DNA of 64,000 nt from positions 1,054,001 to 1,118,000 of the forward strand of contig OX637806.1 of the NCBI GenBank assembly GCA_951802425.1, written 5' to 3'. Source of the stretch: Clavaria fumosa (taxonomy: Eukaryota > Basidiomycota > Agaricomycetes > Agaricales > Clavariaceae). The stretch's first letter is position 1. The number at the start of each line of letters is the position of its first letter. The notes under the pieces were generated by a model. That model saw only the letters and a list, made by a program, of their open reading frames with translations, was not told the DNA's origin and made no database searches. This document shows positions 11,746 to 22,790 of this stretch, piece by piece. A program made the translations under genes and the position numbers.

Positions 11746-13180
11746 CTACATCTTGCTCTTCGCTCCCTTTTTAATGTAAGCGAGGCCCTCTCCCAATACA
11801 ACCTGTACGCAGTCAGGACTGGTGCGGTGAACAAAGGAACTTGGTAGCACACCTTGCCACTGCTGAGATTAATGGTAACGAAGGCAATTTCCGTCGACCC
11901 ATTGGGGCCGGGACCGAGCTCCCACGCATGAGTCTCAATTGCTTCGCCAGGCTTAACAGGGGCAGTGAACTTGGCGCTGAACAATTTAAGTGCCTTGGCA
12001 TCTCCCTTCGCGATAGTCGATATTAGAGCGCGAGCAGCGAATCCATACGTCGACAATCCATGAAGAATGGGCCCGCCAAAGCTGGACGCGGTTTTATTTG
12101 CGGGGTCTAAAACGGATACAACGTGCTGAATTATTCACCATGAATTGAGTCAGCAGGGGCGCAAAGGACATACCAATATGCAGGGGGTTGTAATCACCGC
12201 TCAGGCGATAGATAACGGCTTGTTCTGGGGTCGTTTGGTCTTTATAGACGTAATCGGGTTTCCGATCCTTTGGGACGGGCTTGCTTTGGGACGGAGGACC
12301 TGCAATAAATTTCGCAAACTTCTCTCCAGTGGCTTTGGCGCCGAGATTGAAATTGGCACTCTGTCACGTCGAATGGTCTTCAGTAGTCGTTAGACATTGA
12401 GGAAGCTACTCACGTATAGCCGAGCGTACGGAGTGCCCTTGGGATCAAGAAGCATGAGTTCCGTCATGACGACGATACCGCTCTCTAGAGACGAAATCAT
12501 AAGTCATGCCCTGCGATATGTAAGAAATCTGCACACTATTCTCATTAATACCGGTAACCCTTCTAGAGAGTTGCCATCCTTCGCCGCTAGTATGGGGAAG
12601 GTCTTTGAGAACCTCAACTGACATACTTCCATGTACCTGCGAGGGTGATGTTGGGTCGAATGATAATAGATCAACAGCGTGTAACTTACAAGTCGCCGAG
12701 GGTCCATCTGCGGTAGACCAGGAATGGAATCGGAAGGCATGTTTGATTCAAAATGCGTCACATCCCCAGAGTTGCCTAATGCGAATGGTGCTTAGCGATA
12801 AGGAGTAAGTACCAGCGAGAAGTCAGCCTCGCCTTTGAGCATCAATACCGCTGCGAAAGTCGGAAGAGGGGCCCAATTTGCATCTTACTGAAATTCAGAC
12901 GGCAAGCGTAACTTGGCGAAAATCCAATCTAACCTCGTTCTGTCCATACAGTATGATAGAGTTCAGCGTGCTAAATGCAAACGCAAAAATTACTTACCAT
13001 ATACCAATGACAGGTCGTTGCTCTTGGCGCCTACGCCTACGGCGTAGAGCAAGAGGTCCCGTTTATTCCATGAAACCTAAAGTATTGAGTAATCAGGTGA
13101 AGGCTTGCGGAGAAATGGAATGACAATACTGGAATTGGTGCCTTTTTGTGGCCAAGGGACCCAGCTAAAGATGTTGCCAT
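11746..13180 (-). CDS. MaoC-like double hot-dog enoyl-CoA hydratase 2, peroxisomal
   Basis: (R)-specific enoyl-CoA hydratase similar to the hydratase-2 part of Fox2. The start at 13178-13180 gives MATSLAGSLGHKKAPIPVSW across an intron, then KRDLLLYAVGVGAKSNDL. An N-terminal hot-dog region follows (WAPLPTFAAVLMLKGEADFS). The second domain has the catalytic Asp/His motif in YRLSGDYNPLHI and GGPILHGLSTYGFAARAL. The last intron is 11803-11852. The final exon reads VVLGEGLAYIKKGAKSKM and stops at 11746-11748. SKM is a PTS1, so peroxisomal import is likely. No dehydrogenase domain precedes it, so it is a stand-alone hydratase. It is divergent from the ZCCHC9-like gene with about 156 bp between starts. 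Confidence 0.85.
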
Positions 13181-13336
13181 TTCGCAGTGACGGAAAGGCG
13201 ACGTACAGCTCCGAGGTCCGGGTATTCTCTTCCTACCCCTACCCGATCATGGCCACTCGTGATTGACGACTGGCTGGCTCACGTGATCGCAGAAAAGAAT
13301 GAAGGCCGCGCAGGGTCTTTTCAGAGTTGGCGCTAT

Positions 13337-14452
13337 ATGACCAGGGCAACGAACTTTGGTCGCAAACGCACCTACCTTGAAGCAGGTTCTGAACGTTGTG
13401 TTGAGAACCCGAAGGAGCATGAAGTTACCCAGGCGTCTATGCTGGACTCCGGTGCGTCTCGATCACCCAAGAAACGAAAACGAGGCAAGAACGATCTCCA
13501 CGCTGTCAACTCGATCGCTGTAACACCTGACACCCGAGGCGAGGGAACGGCCTCTGAGGACGCGAACGCCGCTGAAGACGATTGCACGCTACGCGGCTCT
13601 TCTAAGCTAGGCAAACTGAAGTGGAGGCGGGATGACAATGAAATGCCCCAAGGTTGGTCAAGGCATACCGTTATCTTCTGTGTTGAACAGTCTTCTGCAG
13701 AAAAGCAAAAGAAATCCAAGATCCGTTCGGAAAAAAGGCGTCAGAAACGGGTCGCAGGGCGGCTGAAGAATACGACCTGCTTCGCGTGCCGCAAGACAGG
13801 TCATGCTGCAAAGGACTGTCCGGAGGCTACCACAATTGAAGATGACGCATCTCGCACCAAAGTTAAGCAGATGGTAGGGATATGCTACCGGTCCGTTGCA
13901 CGATTCTCTTGTGCACCAGGAAGCGTATATTGAATGTTATATCAGCTGCGGTTCCACCAAGCACACACTTTCGCGGTGCCGAACAGCCCTAGACCCTGAT
14001 AATCCCCTCCCGTTCGCCTCATGCTTTATGTGTAAATCATTGGGGCACCTTGTGTCTAACTGCCCACAAAACAAGGGCAAGGGTGTCTATCCGAATGGAG
14101 GAAGCTGCAAGCTGTGCGGTGATACGTCGCACTTGGCGAAAGATTGTGCGCTGCGAAATTCAGGTACGGCGACTACATTAAGAGTACCAAGTAGGACCGA
14201 GGCTTACGATGGGGAACAAAAGCATCCGCTAACAGAGCTGTGGATCTTATGGGCGTTGGACGGCAGGAAGTGGGGGCTGATGAAGATGATTTTCATGCAT
14301 TCAAGAGGCGAAAAGTCACGATTGAAAGAGACGAAAAGAGGGCGGCCAGAGCATTTCATTTGGTTAGCTCTCAACCAAACCTCCATTCCCATGCATTCCG
14401 GCAGCCTGTAACGCCTACCGCGCGCCGAACGAAGAAAGTCGTGCAATTTTAA
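13337..14452 (+). CDS. ZCCHC9-like zinc-knuckle protein
   Basis: Nucleolar-type CCHC protein expected to bind RNA. ATG 13337 (MTRATNFGRKRTYLEAG) was chosen over an in-frame upstream ATG at 13187 because this opening is typical of fungal orthologues. A Lys/Arg-rich central region precedes four CCHC knuckles: CFACRKTGHAAKDC, CYRCGSTKHTLSRC (restored by an intron near 13903-13950), CFMCKSLGHLVSNC and CKLCGDTSHLAKDC. A second intron, GTACGG to AACAGAG, leads to the tail VDLMGVGRQEVGADEDDFHA with a basic end and TAA at 14450-14452. Spacing and order of the knuckles match ZCCHC9. Confidence 0.85.
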
Positions 14453-14847
14453 CTTCGGTCACTCGGAAACCGTATTATAGCCAGGGCAAATTTGACTGGA
14501 GCTTGCATCTCGCATCATGTTGGCGAATGGTCTCCGTCCGAGGACGAGGCTTTAATCGGTACCAGGTCTGCGTAACAGCAAGATGCGAGATCCGCCAAGT
14601 GTACATGTTGATGAATCTATCGTGCGCTGGATAGTTTAACGTGGCGGGCTCCTGACCTTGGGTCAAGTGAGTGGAGGCTGATGTGATCACTTGCGGATAA
14701 ATGTGTCTTCATAAACTTGTATTCAGAGACTTATTGTCCGAAATGAGAACTCACAAAAATCAGATATCAGGCATTATTTATATAGGCATGCCGCAAACTG
14801 CGTGTCCTAGATACAGACAGCCTTTCGAAACGTGGTTGATGAAGCAA
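14453..14847. other. convergent 3' intergenic region
   Basis: This lies between the stop of the plus-strand ZCCHC9-like gene and the stop of the minus-strand Kelch gene. I see no gene, RNA or repeat in it. It should contain both 3' ends. Confidence 0.4.
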
Positions 14848-16273
14848 TTACTCGGAAATTTCCAGATTGTCCAGCTGAATCTCGACGACAACGTTCCAAA
14901 ATGGAGGCTCGCGAGCTTCGTCTCCGTCGAAACCCATCAAGAAAGCCCTGCCGTTTACTACTACAAAGGCCTGCAAGTCCAGGTTCAGCGCCCACAGCTT
15001 GTCGCGCAGGTTCAGACACTTGCACTCCTCGCGTGGCGGGAGCAGGTACAGGTAGATCTCCGGTACAAGGAACTCCGGTTGTTCCGGATGTGGGGACCAT
15101 GCGCAGAGTAAGGCTGATTCGTCGAGCCTCGTTGAAGAATTCAGTGGGTGTGAACGGGAAGATGATGATGACGACACTGTTCCGATTCTGCGGCGCTTCA
15201 TCGCAGAGACACCACCATGAACGACTGGAGACACGCTGGACCGCAGCCGGTACCAGTGACATTCTTGTGGGAATTCTCCCACAGTCGCTGATTGGACTTG
15301 AAATGTGAGGTGTCGAGTGTGGATTAAGATGAAACTGTCGCTGGATAGAGAGGGCGCCTAGATAACAGGAAGACTTGGGACTCAGTTTCTCGGGGATGCG
15401 AGTGTACAGGAAAGACTAACGTGGCAGTCGTACTCGCGCCCTTGACAGAAGAGGATCTTCTGCCCGTCGTATACCGCTATCGCACCACAGTCATATCCCA
15501 TTATTGGAATATTGTCAGGGTATTTCTGCTCTCTCACAGCCCAGTTCCAAGCCCCAGTGTCCCCATCTGAGTCGTACTGTGCTATTGAGAAGGTCTGGAC
15601 ACCATTGTCACGGAGATGGGTTTCTTGGCCTATGCAGCCACCAAACAGGAAGACACGATTTTCCACCACAACCATACGTGCAGATTCGCGCGGGATACCT
15701 GGTTCGAGAGGAACGAAGAACCAGATGTAGCTCTGGAGGTCGACCGCTATGAAGTCTGAACAGACTACATTGTCTGCATTCACTTCCTGCTTGCGCCCAC
15801 CATAAACAAGCATGAAATTTCGAGAGTTCAGGGTCAATAAGGAGCAAGCTGGCTTGTGCCGCGCAGGGATGGGGCGGGGAGCATGTGCAGAAAATGGATT
15901 AGTCAGTGACTTGACATGCCGTACTCTATCCTGTAGACTATGTCAGAGACTTTGGCATACCGGCATATGGAAGATTGCTCACTGTCAGGTTCTCCCAATG
16001 CATTGTTTTGATATCACAGCGGTAGAAGTCCGAGCAAGGGCTGTCATCATTTTTGGCGCAACCACCAAAGATATAGAAAGCGTCATTCTGATTGTCGGCG
16101 ATGATAGAATGCCAATCGTTGAACGAAGGAAGGGTGCCTGTGAAAGCCACCTTCCTGAGCGGGGACGCATTTTTTGACTTTGGCCGTCCTCGACCGGAGG
16201 ACTGAGGTGGTGAAATTTGGCGCTGGATTCTCTTTGACCCGGACGGTCTGCGACGACCATTTCGCGAACTCAT
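14848..16273 (-). CDS. Kelch-repeat beta-propeller protein
   Basis: ATG at 16271-16273 opens a basic tail (MSSRNGRRRPSGSKRIQRQ). Kelch blades follow: LPSFNDWHSIIADNQNDAFY then IFGGCAKNDD; NFMLVYGGRKQEVNAD; RMVVVENRVFLFGGCIGQET; and MGYDCGAIAVYDGQKILFCQ. The Gly-Gly pairs after hydrophobic strands and the spaced Trp/Tyr are the Kelch signature. Exons are joined by short introns near 15920-15960 and 15300-15420. The last exon ends VEIQLDNLEISE, stop at 14848-14850. Function is probably protein binding. No extra domain (F-box, BTB) is seen. Confidence 0.75.
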
Positions 16274-16565
16274 AACTGGTGTTGCCGTGATCAGCAAGAG
16301 GAGATCAGCACACGTGGGCCGGCGTATTCCGAAAAGGACAGTGAACAATTCGGCTATTCAAAATTAGCTAAGGCTAAGGATTGGTGGTAGACTTCGCCAC
16401 TGCCTCGGGCATGTTGTAACAAGGTGGGCCAGGTATTCTCAAGCGTCGAACAAGACGCCTAAAACTGACAACGGCGTCCGCTTGGCCTTACGACAAGTGA
16501 GGAAGACAGAAATTGGCAGTTTGGAGGGAATGTGTAACATGCGTGTGTACAGTAACCAACGCCGC

Positions 16566-17237
16566 TCAGAACTGTGGGTAAACGGTTTCGGGTAAGTCAC
16601 AGGCATCGTAGCACATAAGGTTCCGAAAACGTACTCTCAGAGGTGTAAAGAACCATTTATTTTTTCCACTCAAATATCTATCTTCCAGCAGCTTTTTAAT
16701 AGTCTTCTTAGCATCTTCCCGCTGTGACGGTTCTTTGAAGGTCGTTGGTTGCACCGAACCCTTGAGACCTTCCAGCTCAATCGCGTATCGGGTGGGGAAC
16801 AAGTGCGAATAGTTGACAATCTGCGCGTCAGTATCCGGGAGTTTGTAAGCAGGAGTACGAAAGAGAAAGATGGAGACGACATGAAGCGTGAAAAAACGCG
16901 GGCACGCACTTTGATGAAAGGCTTGACCTTATTCCTCCTGGCTAGCTTCTTCTGACCCATACGTTTGGTCACTTTCCGCGGGTACCGTTCAATTCCGGCA
17001 ACGAGAGCGTGCGGGTACGGACGCTCTTTGGTTCCCTCGTCTACTTGTTTTATGACAACAACTTTCTTGCCAGCCTGACGTCCTTGCAAGACAATGGCGA
17101 CCTGTGGCCGTGGACGCTCAACAGATGAAATGATTGAGGACGAAACGAAGTGACACACTTTCCCAGGCTTGTATACTGTACGCGCAAGACGTGAGTCTGG
17201 ATTAAGAGGCATACCGTCAGAGCGTACCTTTGACCAT
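16566..17237 (-). CDS. RPL27: 60S ribosomal protein eL27
   Basis: Cytosolic large-subunit ribosomal protein. Exon 1 is only 10 nt (ATGGTCAAAG, 17228-17237). Splicing gives [20 protein letters not shown], then [44 protein letters not shown] and [12 protein letters not shown]. The last intron runs from GTACGTTTTC to TTTACCCACAG and leaves a terminal exon coding only Phe and TGA (16566-16568), giving the conserved end FFTPLRF. At least four introns split a protein of about 135 residues, typical for ribosomal genes in basidiomycetes. A TATA-like tttata on the opposite strand lies at 17469-17474, but its link to this gene is unsure. Confidence 0.9.
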
Positions 17238-17587
17238 CTTGAAGGCGGCGGCACCACTACGATTTCTGTAGATGCTCAGGACAACGGATGAGAATGACGG
17301 CGGCAATCGCCGACGATGACTGTACAGTTCTTCCCACGCTGCACTGCCACGATGCGTCATACAGAAGGATTTCTTGGTAGTAGTACAGATACAGACAGTA
17401 CAGAAGGAAGAGGAGTAAACAAGGCTACAGCACAAGGAAAGTAAGAAACCGGCAGTAGAAAAGCGTGCTTTATACAGAAAAGCGAAGTCAAAAGGAAAGA
17501 AATATCCAGCATCAACGAAAAACCATACAGTATACAGTATCGCCAAATTGGCGTTCACCGTATTGCATCGGCTTGGGACCTCTTCGT
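17238..17587. promoter_or_regulatory. upstream region of eL27
   Basis: This gap holds the promoter of the minus-strand eL27 gene and the 3' flank of the next minus-strand gene. A TATA-like element sits near 17469-17474. I see no gene in it. Confidence 0.4.
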
Positions 17588-17893
17588 TTACCCGGCCACT
17601 GCAGCCGCTGCACCGGCTGCGCCAACCGCACCAAGTACATAGTAGGGAGTGGCCGGATGCGCGGCCAAGACTGCCTGTGCGACGCTCGTCCCTGCAGACT
17701 CGCAGATCTTTTGCGCGACGAGGTTGCCCGCGTTAGCGATGCCGTGTGTGGAGACGGCTTGGGTAGCACCGGCAAGTGCACCATGCACTGCCCCAGCAGC
17801 GCCGTGCGCAGCGTAGTACGCAGCACCGGCTGAGAGCTTGGCCAACAGGATGTGTCCCGCACCCATGAGAAGGGTAAGTGTGATAATGGGCAT
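17588..17893 (-). CDS. small Ala/Gly-rich hydrophobic protein, unrecognised
   Basis: A continuous 101-codon frame from ATG 17891-17893 (MPIITLTLLMGAGHILLAKL) to TAG at 17588. It has a hydrophobic N-terminus, an amphipathic Ala-rich middle (AAYYAAHGAAGAVHGALAG), a Cys-containing segment (VAQKICESAGTSVAQAVL) and a glycine/alanine-rich hydrophobic end. Two or three membrane-associated helices are likely. The pattern recalls small IFI6/IFI27-like membrane proteins found in some fungi, but I cannot confirm that. It is divergent from the alpha/beta hydrolase gene at 18102. Confidence 0.5.
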   Translation of the reverse strand: MPIITLTLLMGAGHILLAKLSAGAAYYAAHGAAGAVHGALAGATQAVSTHGIANAGNLVAQKICESAGTSVAQAVLAAHPATPYYVLGAVGAAGAAAAVAG

Positions 17894-18101
17894 AGCGTTC
17901 AAGGGTGTTCTGCTGAGTCTTGCAATAAAGGTGAGTGCAAGGTTGAATATAGTGAATACAGGATGAAGGACGACAGCATTTGTAGCTCGACGATTTACAG
18001 CTCGGCGGTTTACAGCATCATCGATCGAGACTCTGAGGTCATGTGGACAACATAATCAGTCACGTGAGCCCTCTTGGCCGTGACAGATGTGGTGTAGAGT
18101 A

Positions 18102-20016
18102 ATGGAGTTATCCATGCAGACAGCAGTGCATCTGATCTATATTCACGGATTTCAAGGTAAACTTCCCATCCGCTTCTTCCCGGTCATTGTAATAAACAGT
18201 TCACCCGAAGGAAACGATACCACATTTCAGGTTAATTTCGCTCGTCTAGTTTTGTGTTGTCATTGAACAAGAGAATTGCAGTCATTTCCGACGGACCTCC
18301 AACGACATCTGGCATCCCTGACGACGGTCCCGAACCGTTTCCAAATTCGCAGTTCTATCTATCCAACGTACAAGAGCGTGAAACCCATATCTCACGCAAC
18401 TCACAACTTCCTCGAATGGTTAAGTTATCACCGAGTTATAATCGCCTCTACTTCCGTGATATCGTGGATTGACGAACATTAAATGCAGGCTGTCATTGCA
18501 GCAACAAGGTCCTGTCATCTTGCTTGGTCATTCTATGGGTGGCCTTTTGGCTGCCGAGGCAGCTACGCATGCCTCTCCAGATCCCAAGAAACGCAGAATT
18601 GTGGCTGTGATAGCATTTGACACCCCATATCTTGGTTTACATCCACATGTCGTTGTACGTCTCCGTATACCATCGTCATGATCGGTTTATCTTTTTTTCT
18701 AATATTCGCTTCTGCAGATATCAGGTATCGCTTCTTTGTTCCCAAAGCCCTCGAAAAAAGGCGCGAACAGCGAGAATAAAGAGAAGACTCCCCGCGATAT
18801 GAACGACGAGCGTTTCGTGCAGATAGTTAACGATGACGTGACCGATCATTGGGAGGAATGGAAGAAGAAATGGGATAGGGGACGTACGTTACTTTCTCGA
18901 AATCTGGAATAGCCAGATGCGACATTCGCTCACCCCGTGAAAAGCAGTCCCTTCTTCGCGCTCGGATACTTCTCAGTCTCTACCTTCGTCTCTGTCCAGC
19001 TCCATTTCGACATCCGCGTCTAGCCTGGCAGTGCCAAGCGCCACCACTCAGGCGACCTACCGACTGCCTGATACGAACAGCACGACCTACGGCGCCCTTG
19101 AATCGTGGCCGCTCGTCGTGTCGTCCCCTCTCCTCATGCGCATCGCCTCCACGCCCGCGGTGTCCAGGTACGTCGCCAAGCATGCCGATGACCCCTTCTT
19201 GCGCTGGATCCACAAACACTCAGACGATCTCGTGGGCAACGGGAAGAAATGGGCGAGTGGCGCCCGCTTGCGACTTCTCCAGATCGCCCTCACACTGCTG
19301 ACGATGCCTCCGTCATTTGTCATGTATAGATCATCGAGCACTTCCAGTTCGGCGCGTGCATGTTCGACCCGCCTGGCTTGGGCGCGCGATACAAGGCCCT
19401 CGCACAGTGGAGCGGTCGGTGGATCAATTACTGGACGGTTACAACGCGTGGCGGCGGCAATGAGCAGGAGCAGCGGGAAGATGAAGACGACAAAGAGATG
19501 ACGAAAGAGAACAACTTGGCGCTGCTGGCGAGCGGCGTCGTCCAGCAAGAGGATCTACAGGCGATGGAGATGGTACTACCATCCTCTCCCTCATCCTCGA
19601 TCTCACCCTCTCCGTCTGCATCAATATCCTCCCTCGTGTCACCTGCCGTCGCTTGTCCGCCCTCCACGCCTCCATCACGCTCTCCATCACGTTCTCCACC
19701 TCTGTCTCCATCTCCATCTCCATCTTCATCTCCATCCCCATCTCCGTACCTCGGTCCCCCGTCTCCTTCCTCGCCCGCGAAGCCGCCGAAGAATGCGCAC
19801 AGGCACAAACACAAGCACCACTTCATCACGCTTCCGCTCGGGCTGAACGACCACTGCGCGCGGTGGGTGCGGGTCCCGATCGCGGGCGCCGAAGACGAAG
19901 TCGCAGCGCACACGGGCATCTTTGCGCGTTCCAAGAACGTCGAGTACGACGCCTTCGTAGCGCGCGTAGGTGATTGGGTGGTGGACTTACTCAAGGAGTT
20001 GGAGGCGAGTGCGTAG
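18102..20016 (+). CDS. alpha/beta hydrolase (DUF676/lipase-like)
   Basis: Serine hydrolase of the lipase-like alpha/beta fold. ATG 18102 gives MELSMQTAVHLIYIHGFQG, with the oxyanion-loop HGF. Introns 18160-18210 and the next two restore NDTTFQSFPTDLQRHLASL and LEWLSLQQQGPVILLGHSMG, where Ser of GHSMGG is the nucleophile. Downstream exons show RRIVAVIAFDTPYLGLHPH, a Ser/Thr-rich linker, RYVAKHADDPFLRWIHKH and EHFQFGACMFDPPGL. A Ser/Pro-rich low-complexity block near 19580-19780 and a His/Lys cluster precede the C-terminus (DWVVDLLKELEASA). A probable catalytic His is in HKHHFITL or nearby, not proven. Substrate unknown. Confidence 0.75.
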
Positions 20017-20457
20017 AAAAAGTGGGAGGTGACAAATGCGTGTCGTGTGTTATCGAATACGGCGAAGTTTCTCGCCAATAGAGGAATGTTCAAATAGAAG
20101 AATGTTCAATGTCCTCAACTAAGGTGTATTAGCCCTGGTGAGTGCTTTGCCCCGAACAGATAACAGGACTCTGTTCGTGCCAACGCCAATCTACATTTCT
20201 GGTACGTGAACGTGGGCAAAATATAAAGCTTGACCCAGACTCCATAGAGAAGAAATCTACCAATCTCCAACATTTCCAGCGAGCAGCTCTACTCATCATC
20301 GGGCAGGATACGTGGAATACGAGAAACCCTTTTCTTTGTCGCGTTTTGCTCAGATATATGGATAGGCAAGCGACTGACCGCGGAACCGCGCTCGGCATGA
20401 GTGGGGTGCCACACACATGAGCCACAAATGGGGGTGGGCACTAAAGTGGCCCATTTT
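20017..20457. other. convergent 3' intergenic region
   Basis: Between the stop of the alpha/beta hydrolase (+) and the stop of RPB9 (-). A duplicated short motif (gaatgttcaa near 20085 and 20101) is visible. The 92-98 residue frames here on both strands show no domain, so I call no gene. Confidence 0.4.
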
Positions 20458-21097
20458 TCACACTTCGTCGCCGCCTGCGTCTGGCCGGTTGTCGCTCGGG
20501 AGACTCGGATCGACAAAGGTGTGGTTGCACTTCGTGCAGACGAAAAAGAGGATCATACGCGTTTCCTTGCGTTTCGACTGGTCTTGGAAGAAGACAGCGC
20601 TATGTGAGGAAAAGGAGAGCTGGGTCAATCGGATGGACGCGCTGGTAGTGAGATACCGACTCTTCGTGCCCGCATTTTGGACATGTAATGTTAGAGTGGG
20701 CCTTGGGATCCGGGTGTCAGTGATCAGCGCGTGTCACAGCAGAGAGAGCTACGCAGAGAAACGGACGTACAAGCGTGGGGTCCAAGCCCAAGTCAGTAGT
20801 GATACCGACCTGCTCCCTACAAGAAACGAAAAATAAAAGAGATCCATGCTAAGCGTCCCAACAAGAGCAGGACACTATACGACGCACTTGGTGACGGTCA
20901 GCAAATCGTTCCGATAAACACATTTGTTGGCCCCAATCTCGTCGTACGCACAGATGCGGCAAGCGTAGACCATAACGCGCCGCTGTTGGTCCGCCTTGGG
21001 GTATAGGAGATTGTTGCACTCTGAACAGAAATGCAAAGAGGCCTAGTTGTAAAGTGGTGGGTTAGATGGTAAAGGAGCGGAACACTCTGCTCACCAT
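20458..21097 (-). CDS. RPB9: RNA polymerase II subunit RPB9
   Basis: Small zinc-ribbon subunit of RNA polymerase II. Exon 1 holds only the ATG (21095-21097), followed by a 52-bp intron (21043-21094, GTGAGC to AACTAG). Exon 2 gives ASLHFCSECNNLLYPKADQQ and YACRICAYDEIGANKCVYRN, the N-terminal zinc ribbon. Further exons give EQVGITTDLGLDPTL, then the C-terminal TFIIS-like ribbon SNITCPKCGHEES and VFFQDQSKRKETRMILFFVC with TKCNHTFVDPSLP. The protein ends RPDAGGDEV, TGA at 20458-20460. All eight zinc-ligand cysteines are present. It is divergent from the copper transporter gene. Confidence 0.9.
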
Positions 21098-21362
21098 GTT
21101 GAGGGTTGGAGCTTTAGAGCCAAAAATTGAAAACGATGATTAGTAATGCTATTATTAGGTAAGCCAAACACGTTTTTGCAAAAGGCTGCCGCTGAACTGC
21201 GAACGGCGTTGTGGTCGACTTCAGCAATAATGGACCAATATCTGAGTGGCTGAAGCCAACCCGAACCTGAGTTGATATACAGAGTCCCATAGGCGACGTG
21301 CAAAGTAGCATCCGTCACCGTGGGAATGACCAGGCAGGGGACAAGTTATCGGATTCCGCGGA

Positions 21363-22075
21363 ATGCCTCCGATGCTACATCAAACAACGATGACCCCAGG
21401 TCTCCTCCTCCTCATCGTATCCACTCTGGTTATAACCCGCGCGTGCGCGCACAACCATGGCAACCCCATGAGCGGGATGAATATGAGCATGGACCAAGGC
21501 ATGGGGCTCGCAGGCGGGTCGATGCTGCCCATGCTGCATATGAGACCCATGCAGGACACGCTCTGGTTCCAGGGCTGGGTCCCGCAGAGTATCGGCGCGG
21601 TCGCGGGCGCCTCCATCGGCCTCTTCCTCCTAGCACTCTTCGACCGGTTTGTCGCCGCTTGTCGGGCGCTCGAGGACTTCCATTGGAAGAAGCGGCGCGT
21701 GTGATAGAGTTTTCCATCAGACGCAACCTTTCTAACCTCGGGGACTTGTAGGCGTCACGTCTTCCCAAAGGATGAACCAGACATTTCCAACCCCACGAGA
21801 CGGGCATCGCTCCGCCGCCGCTTACGCCAGCTGTCGCTCGTGCAACCGTTCCTGTTCACACACGATATCCCTCGCGGATTTATACAAGTTACGCAGTCTG
21901 CGCTCATGTTCGCGTTCATGTTGGCCGTGATGTGCGCGCATTTTAGTGTGCCCTTGATAGACGCTTATGCTTGTATAGGACGTTTCAGATTGCCTTTATC
22001 TTTGCAATAGTGATTGGCCTCGGAGTCGGAGAGGCACTTTACGGGCGATACTCCGTCCCTCCTTTATACGAGTGA
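21363..22075 (+). CDS. Ctr-family copper transporter
   Basis: High-affinity copper importer. In-frame ATGs at 21363, 21372 and 21390 are all possible. The last gives a tidy signal peptide (MTPGLLLLIVSTLVITRACA). A Met-rich lumenal segment follows (NPMSGMNMSMDQGMGL and LPMLHMRPMQ). TM1 is VPQSIGAVAGASIGLFLLAL. A first intron with donor GTGATAGAG restores VRHVFPKDEPDISNPTRR. TM2 holds the MxxxM copper motif (MLAVM), and the second intron (GTGCGCGC to TTGTATAG) leads to TM3 FQIAFIFAIVIGLGVGEALY with GxxxG. Stop TGA at 22073-22075. Confidence 0.85.
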
Positions 22076-22423
22076 ATCCAGGAGCTCACAACTAACAGCC
22101 ACCTCACGCCAGCAGCTTGTATCTATTGTACCTTTGCTTGTGCCGCAATCATGCTACGTGCTAACCTTGGGCTAGCGTTCGGTTCCCTTTCGGTGATATG
22201 GCCGTTCTGGCCCTTGCGAGAGGGCCTGAGTCGTTAAAGATATTTCGACCACGCGGCAAGTGCAATCCGGAGAAATAATAAAAACATCGGAACGAATACA
22301 ATAGTATACACTTCAGCAGGGTTATTCAGTTGCGATGGTCACGGCAAACGTCTGAGAGAGCTTCCAAACACTTCTTACAACAGACCCAGCATCCAACAAG
22401 GTCCCACCCAACGAGTATGTTTA
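22076..22423. other. convergent 3' intergenic region
   Basis: Between the stop of the copper transporter (+) and the stop of the HABP4-like gene (-). I see no gene or repeat. Confidence 0.4.
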
Positions 22424-22688
22424 TCATGCCCTTTCTGCTTTCTCGGCTGCGGTAGACGTTAGCCACACCCCGCGTATCGAGAGAGGGTGCCTACTTACTC
22501 ATCACTTCCGCTAGGGCGTCCAGTTCTGCTTCCTCCACCAGGCGTCCGTCGAAGGGGCAACCCCAGTTACCCCTGCCGAATCCAGCCTTGCTACCATCCT
22601 TGTAGTTGCCCTTGCGGAGGGGGTGCCTGGACACAGAGCGATCTCTGTCTACCGCGCGTCGGTGGGATGCACGTTTTGTATGCGACAT
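22424..22688 (-). CDS. short HABP4/PAI-RBP1 (Stm1-type) domain-like protein
   Basis: ATG at 22686-22688 opens MSHTKRASHRRAVDRDRSVS, then a Gly/Lys-rich stretch ending GKGxxGRGNWG-like (GFGRGNWGCPFDGRLVEEAE). A canonical intron GTAAGT to ACCGCAG joins ALAEVM to TEKAERA, stop at 22424-22426. The basic start with RDRS-S and the K-G-GNWG core recall the short fungal members of the hyaluronan/mRNA-binding family, which associate with ribosomes. The match is by motif memory and the protein is only about 70 residues, so the family is tentative although the gene looks real. Confidence 0.55.
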
Positions 22689-22780
22689 AGGGAGATACGT
22701 ATATGTAGATAAGCCGAGCTGCTGGTGGTAGACTGCTGAGATACGAATATGGAGTGTGGGGCAAGTCCCTGCACCCCGGC

Positions 22781-22790
22781 TTTTATATAA
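22781..22790 (-). promoter_or_regulatory. TATA box of the HABP4-like gene
   Basis: On the minus strand the sequence reads TTATATAAAA, about 93 bp upstream of the ATG at 22688. Position and sequence fit a fungal TATA element. Confidence 0.5.
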
